Under the pieces are notes generated by a model. The model was not told the DNA's origin. It saw only the letters and a list, made by a program, of their open reading frames with translations, and ran no database searches. Positions 10,101-11,662 of a DNA stretch of 11,662 bases are shown piece by piece. Numbering within the stretch: the stretch's first letter is position 1; each line of letters opens with the position of its first letter. The translations under genes were made by a program, and so were the position numbers. The DNA comes from Cephalothrix spiralis (taxonomy: Eukaryota > Nemertea > Palaeonemertea > Archinemertea > Cephalotrichidae): NCBI GenBank assembly GCA_032353305.1, contig JAUCNG010368594.1:1-11662 (forward strand). The letters run 5' to 3'.

Positions 10101-10314
10101 ACCACACCATTACATTTTTTGCAACTTACTTGAAAAATTTGGCAAAAACAATCCTCTACATCACCCTCAAAATCTAGCATATCTTGGAGAGTTCTCATTA
10201 ATGTCGGATCAACTACTTCTAAATCTTTGAAGCCAACTGGTAAACCTTGAAGTTTTTTATAAATAGCTGCCGGAAATTGAATATCTAGAATCACACCATT
10301 ATAAATAGCTAAAC
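4038..10314 (-). CDS. HECT-type E3 ubiquitin ligase, 3' part (six exons, 5' end outside window)
   Basis: Join in transcript order on the minus strand: 10314-10130, 9501-9424, 8249-8181, 7295-7197, 6773-6562, 4158-4038. The junctions keep one frame for about 254 residues plus a TGA stop, and all introns are GT...AG. HECT ligases accept ubiquitin from an E2 onto a cysteine and pass it to a substrate lysine. Visible family marks are GLAIYN at residues 1-6, CGSPDLD across residues 139-145, TGSDRVP in the C-lobe, the catalytic TCFN (Cys222 of this fragment), LLLPEY, and a C-terminal GFGLT with Phe at -4. The 32 residues after the cysteine equal the spacing in human UBE3A. The motifs best fit the UBE3A/HECTD2/small-HERC group, with LPVA-TCFN and CGSPDL leaning to HECTD2-like; the orthologue is an inference. 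The start of the HECT domain and all N-terminal regions are missing because the window ends, not because the gene is broken. No frameshift or internal stop is seen, so the gene looks functional. Confidence 0.93.
4579..4842. mobile_element. Foldback MITE, 260 bp, TA-flanked, in intron 5
   Basis: The body 4581-4840 is almost entirely palindromic. The ends CAAAACACC and CAAAGCACC face inward and are each bordered by TA (4579-4580, 4841-4842). The arms share TTGCTAATTTTGAG, AAATCATCATCAT and a long block around AGCAATGAAATATAGAGACC. They meet at TCTGATTA-ttgcg-TAATCAGA (4691-4711). The right arm has about 20 extra bases. TA flanks and a foldback structure suggest a Tc1/mariner-related non-autonomous element. 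High arm identity near the centre suggests recent insertion or gene conversion. Confidence 0.82.
4990..5112 (-). mobile_element. SINE tail fragment (same 3' region as 9691-9954)
   Basis: The reverse complement contains GAGTGGGACGCTGTC, AATCGGTATATAGAAAAT, GATTAGAGTGCGG, AAATGCT and GTCTGTGTTTATTT. All of these occur in the same order in the plus-strand SINE at 9818-9950. The tRNA-like head seen in the other copies is not present. The adjoining 5113-5165 contains a short GGTCGACTTTACCGACC hairpin and may be another head type. It lies in intron 5, on the gene strand. Confidence 0.7.
5166..6165. other. Intron 5 interior, no gene; short repeats only
   Basis: No coding exon is recognised. TGGAATAGCAACAA is present twice, at 5714-5727 and 5748-5761 (34-bp period). 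Nested inverted repeats CTTGATAT/ATATCAAG (5782-5789, 5797-5804) and TATATCACTT/AAGTGATATA (5775-5784, 5836-5845) could form a small cruciform. Confidence 0.5.
6166..6195. repeat. Simple sequence: poly-C then (GTAAA)n
   Basis: A run of 12 C at 6166-6177 is followed by a short GTAAA/GTAAAA array. Such tracts mutate quickly in length; copy number here may be unreliable. Confidence 0.8.
6482..6553 (-). mobile_element. tRNA-like SINE head (second SINE type) beside a splice donor
   Basis: The minus strand carries a clear A box, TAGCTCAGTCGGTAGAGC (6544-6527), and a B box, GTTCGATCCC (6510-6501). Their starts are 34 nt apart, about 11 nt less than in a true tRNA, and no proper anticodon or acceptor stem can be drawn. 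It is therefore a tRNA-derived SINE head or tRNA pseudogene and not a working tRNA. It differs from the head at 7875-8085 and 9691-9954. The body probably continues toward 6300, but I cannot fix its end. It starts about 8 nt into intron 5. Confidence 0.72.
6562..6773 (-). CDS. HECT exon 5 of 6 visible (start of C-lobe)
   Basis: This is a 212-nt exon with acceptor TTATTTCAG before 6773 and donor ACAG|GTGAGT at 6562/6561. It starts in phase 0 and ends in phase 2 (AG of an Arg codon, completed by G of the last exon). It encodes [19 protein letters not shown], then [20 protein letters not shown], then [10 protein letters not shown] and a strand ending in QRSGEDTD. The FW, EQKRLLL-F and TGSDRVP motifs are diagnostic of the HECT C-lobe. 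A tRNA-like SINE head begins about 8 nt beyond the donor, inside the following intron. Confidence 0.95.
6774..7196. other. Intron 4 (423 bp), nothing firm
   Basis: This intron separates the two HECT lobes. A B-box-like string, GGTTTCGAATCC on the minus strand near 7060-7071, has no matching A box at a sensible distance. No other feature is supported. Confidence 0.5.
7197..7295 (-). CDS. HECT exon 4 of 6 visible (end of N-lobe, hinge)
   Basis: This is a 99-nt exon of 33 codons, phase 0 at both ends. The acceptor is TTGTTTTCAG before 7295 and the donor is CTG|GTAAGA at 7197/7196. It encodes [20 protein letters not shown], then [13 protein letters not shown]. Landmarks are the GFH-VC motif, the LF-PEE-E-L helix and the CGSPDL segment, which in known HECT structures lies at the link between N- and C-lobes. 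GFH-VC and CGSPDL are the features that lean toward HECTD2-like proteins rather than UBE3A. Confidence 0.93.
7296..7874. other. Intron 3, proximal part, no feature
   Basis: Between exon 4 and the SINE at 7875 I find no exon, RNA gene or repeat. Plus-strand open frames here lack recognisable protein content. Confidence 0.5.
7875..8085 (-). mobile_element. tRNA-headed SINE, internally deleted copy, in intron 3
   Basis: Read on the minus strand it begins GCCGCTCCGCCTCGGTTGC and has a tRNA-like head with B box GGGTTCGAGACC. It continues with TGCTCGACACTA and GGGAAGAAC, then ACTGCTAATTGGTA, and ends CTATTTGAGCCAG. The copy at 9691-9954 has the same order of blocks but about 68 more bases between GGGAAGAAC and CCACTGCTAAT. 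It is inserted in the gene's own orientation, about 95 nt after the donor of exon 3. Confidence 0.82.
8181..8249 (-). CDS. HECT exon 3 of 6 visible (N-lobe)
   Basis: This is a 69-nt exon of 23 codons, phase 0 at both ends. The acceptor is TGTGTTTTCAG before 8249 and the donor is CAG|GTAAGG at 8181/8180. It encodes [20 protein letters not shown] followed by QFQ. The family pattern here is N-R-x-x-F-V-x-L-Y, then a helix ending K-Q-F, which the exon matches throughout. With exon 2 it makes a run of four asparagines across the junction, slightly unusual but in a loop position. Confidence 0.92.
8250..8978. other. Intron 2, distal part, with one repeat fragment
   Basis: No gene is seen. 8424-8505 is a diverged copy of the repeat at 3317-3395 and includes the string CCAATTTTTTCCAT at 8473-8486. 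A G run lies at 8328-8336. Confidence 0.45.
8979..9351. mobile_element. Long-armed foldback element, 373 bp, in intron 2
   Basis: The two halves are inverted copies over about 175 bp. Both outer ends contain TTGGATGGAAAAATTGG or CTGGATGGAAAAATTGG facing inward, followed by GGTTTTG, ATTGGCGGGTAGTTGA, CACAAAC, TTGGAAAATGCTGATCCCTC and TTTTGCCCT. The asymmetric centre is near 9150-9190 (TTAGGGGATTTCCCTA). TA borders both ends (8977-8978, 9352-9353), a weak sign of a Tc1/mariner-type target site. There is no coding capacity. Its right end is 72 nt past the exon 2 donor. A half copy lies at 3732-3895. Confidence 0.8.
9424..9501 (-). CDS. HECT exon 2 of 6 visible (N-lobe)
   Basis: This is a 78-nt exon of 26 codons, phase 0 at both ends. 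The acceptor is CCTTTTAG before 9501 and the donor is AAT|GTAAGC at 9424/9423. It encodes [20 protein letters not shown] and then VIVNNN. This matches the HECT N-lobe strand region, where a polar FG-x-x-x-x-V-E-L segment precedes a glycine and asparagine turn. It is too short to be found by ORF length. The case rests on splice sites, phase and fit to the family between exons 1 and 3. Confidence 0.9.
9691..9954 (+). mobile_element. tRNA-headed SINE, longest copy, in intron 1
   Basis: The head GCGCCTCGGTGGCAAAGAG...CTGAATCCGGAGG is followed by a B box, GGTTCGAGACC, at 9735-9745. The body contains GGGAAGAACC, GTAGCTCGGTCAGG, GAGTGGGACGCTGTC, CACTGCTAATCGGTATATAG and GATTAGAGTGCGGG. The 3' end is CTGTGTCTATTTGAGCCAG. 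It is on the plus strand, antisense to the HECT gene. Three copies in this window share the 3' half and two share the head, which defines the family. The 3' border is placed where the copies stop matching. Confidence 0.85.
10130..10314 (-). CDS. HECT exon 1 of 6 visible (N-lobe, E2-contacting region begins)
   Basis: This is a 185-nt internal exon. The acceptor reads ...CATCTTCAG before 10314 and the donor is CAA|GTAAGT at 10130/10129. It starts in phase 1: GT completes a glycine whose first base is in an unseen upstream exon. It ends in phase 0. It encodes (G)[14 protein letters not shown], then IYKKL and a helix with [13 protein letters not shown], ending QIFQ. GLAIYN and the FEG-VED segment are typical of the HECT N-lobe and its small E2-binding subdomain. 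The GTG at 10292-10294 is an internal valine, not a start codon. Confidence 0.92.
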
Positions 10315-11662
10315 CTGAAGATGAAAAAAAGTTTAAGTTAAAGACGTTTATTCATTCTAATATATAAAACAACATGGGGTCAGTGTAAATGATATACTTA
10401 TCAGTTATAATAAATGCAGAAATAATAAGTAGTTTTTGCGTTAATTTTGCGAAATCGTTGAATTTTTAAGACGGGTGAAGTCACACAAAACCGAAATCCC
10501 ACTAAACCGAATCCAATTAAACCGAAAATCGAAATCGGCACTTATTGAGTTTTAGCTAATTTCAATCACCAACCTAAAATGCGCGCACCAGCGGAACTCA
10601 AATTCCACTACCAACAAATGTTGATTAGTGGTACGTCCCCATGTAATAAGCTTGGCTTTGAACTGAGTAGAAAAGTTTTAAAATCTTAGGGGAGTTTGGT
10701 ATGCTGAATTTGAATTTATGTTTAGGAAATATTTCAATTGTCCAAATTACTCCTACAGCTCAAAGTGGCAAAATTATGACTGGTTCAATACACAATCATG
10801 GGACATTATATATTCTACTCCCTTCAGCTCTACTTCTACTTAATCAGCTAAGTTGATTGAATTGCAATACTTCATTTATCATCGTACCCTTTATACAAAT
10901 TCAAAATTATTTAAAATGAAAATTGTCGAATCTGAAAGGTGCACTATTGTACGGAAACAAAAGATCATTTACTATTCTTATGTGAAATATCCCGATCAAT
11001 TTAGATTAACTTCTTCGATGTTATAAACTCAAATACAAACTATGACATCACATATGAACCAAATACCATTATATTTGCATATCAAGATTTATCATCTGCT
11101 CATTCTGCAATATAGTTTCATATCCAAAAAATGTGTTTTTTTGTGGGTATGAATGATTTTATGTATTGTATTTTGTGCCTTATGAAAATAAAATTATATA
11201 TCCAAAAAAGAATTTGGTTCAAACGGTTAACAAAATTTTCTTTCAGAAAAGGAGAGTTTTCATAGATTGAGAATTTTAAAAGAAGAATGAGAAGAAATAT
11301 TTTTGATTATTTTTGAAAAATCGGAAAAATGCGCAAAAAACGACTTGCTATAAATTCCTGTACTTATTGAAAAAGGTAAATTAATTAATAGGAAACGTTA
11401 TAACCTTTGAAACAAAATATATCTTTTTGAATTTGAAGAGTTGTGGGCTGAACTTAATTAACTCTTTAAGTTTTAAAGACAAAAGCATGAAAATTGGTTG
11501 CCGATGATAGCTTTATAGCTATACTTCTTCACTAGTTCATCAGTCGTTATCCGCCAAATCAGATAAGTGGCCACTGGCCAGTTGACCTCGCGACGATTTA
11601 CAGAATTTAATAGTTCGCGATATGATAATGCATCCTGTGCAAGAGCCGATCTAAGTAAAAAA
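10315..11662. other. Upstream intron or flank of the HECT gene, no exon recognised
   Basis: The acceptor of the first visible exon is at 10315-10316, so this is intron unless an exon hides within it. I looked on the minus strand for an exon ending in G (phase 1) before a GT donor with HECT N-lobe content and found none. AAACCGA occurs three times at a 15-16-bp spacing (10488, 10504, 10519). The rest is AT-rich. Confidence 0.5.

Noticed and set aside
10003-10230. Plus-strand open frame of 75 codons
   Set aside because: It is antisense to HECT exon 1, which is well supported on the other strand.
10488-10525. Three AAACCGA words as a tandem repeat or CRISPR-like array
   Set aside because: The units are only 15-16 bp apart, diverged between the words and limited to three; not an array.

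Overview
This is a piece of an animal nuclear genome, most likely from an invertebrate. It is visibly AT-rich. It contains one split protein-coding gene with short exons, canonical GT...AG introns and a metazoan-type HECT domain. The introns carry tRNA-derived SINEs and foldback (MITE-like) elements. I see no bacterial-style operon, no rRNA gene, no intact tRNA gene and no CRISPR array. The species cannot be named from the sequence alone; no clade-specific gene is present.

The only gene I can support is on the minus strand, from 10314 down to the stop codon at 4038-4040. It is the 3' part of a HECT-type E3 ubiquitin ligase. Six coding exons are visible: 10130-10314, 9424-9501, 8181-8249, 7197-7295, 6562-6773 and 4038-4158. 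They join in one open frame of about 254 residues that covers the C-terminal two-thirds of a HECT domain. The catalytic cysteine is at 4137-4139, 32 residues before the C-terminus, and a phenylalanine sits at position -4. The sequence resembles the UBE3A / HECTD2 / small-HERC group, and I could not settle the orthologue. The 5' exons, including any substrate-binding or RCC1-like region, lie beyond the right edge.

The introns hold most of the repeats. Intron 1 (9502-10129) has a plus-strand tRNA-headed SINE. Intron 2 (8250-9423) has a 373-bp long-armed foldback element. Intron 3 (7296-8180) has a minus-strand, internally deleted copy of the same SINE. Intron 5 (4159-6561) has a 260-bp foldback element flanked by TA, a SINE-tail fragment and a second type of tRNA-like SINE head lying about 8 nt from a splice donor.

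Downstream of the gene (positions 1-4037) I find no convincing gene. This region contains a 360-bp MITE with 7-bp target-site duplications (1135-1508), a separated inverted repeat (2681/2922), a strong 28-bp-stem hairpin (3580-3657) and half of the intron-2 foldback element (3732-3895) in the likely 3' UTR or immediate 3' flank. The right end (10315-11662) is the next intron or upstream gene sequence, with no exon that I can recognise.
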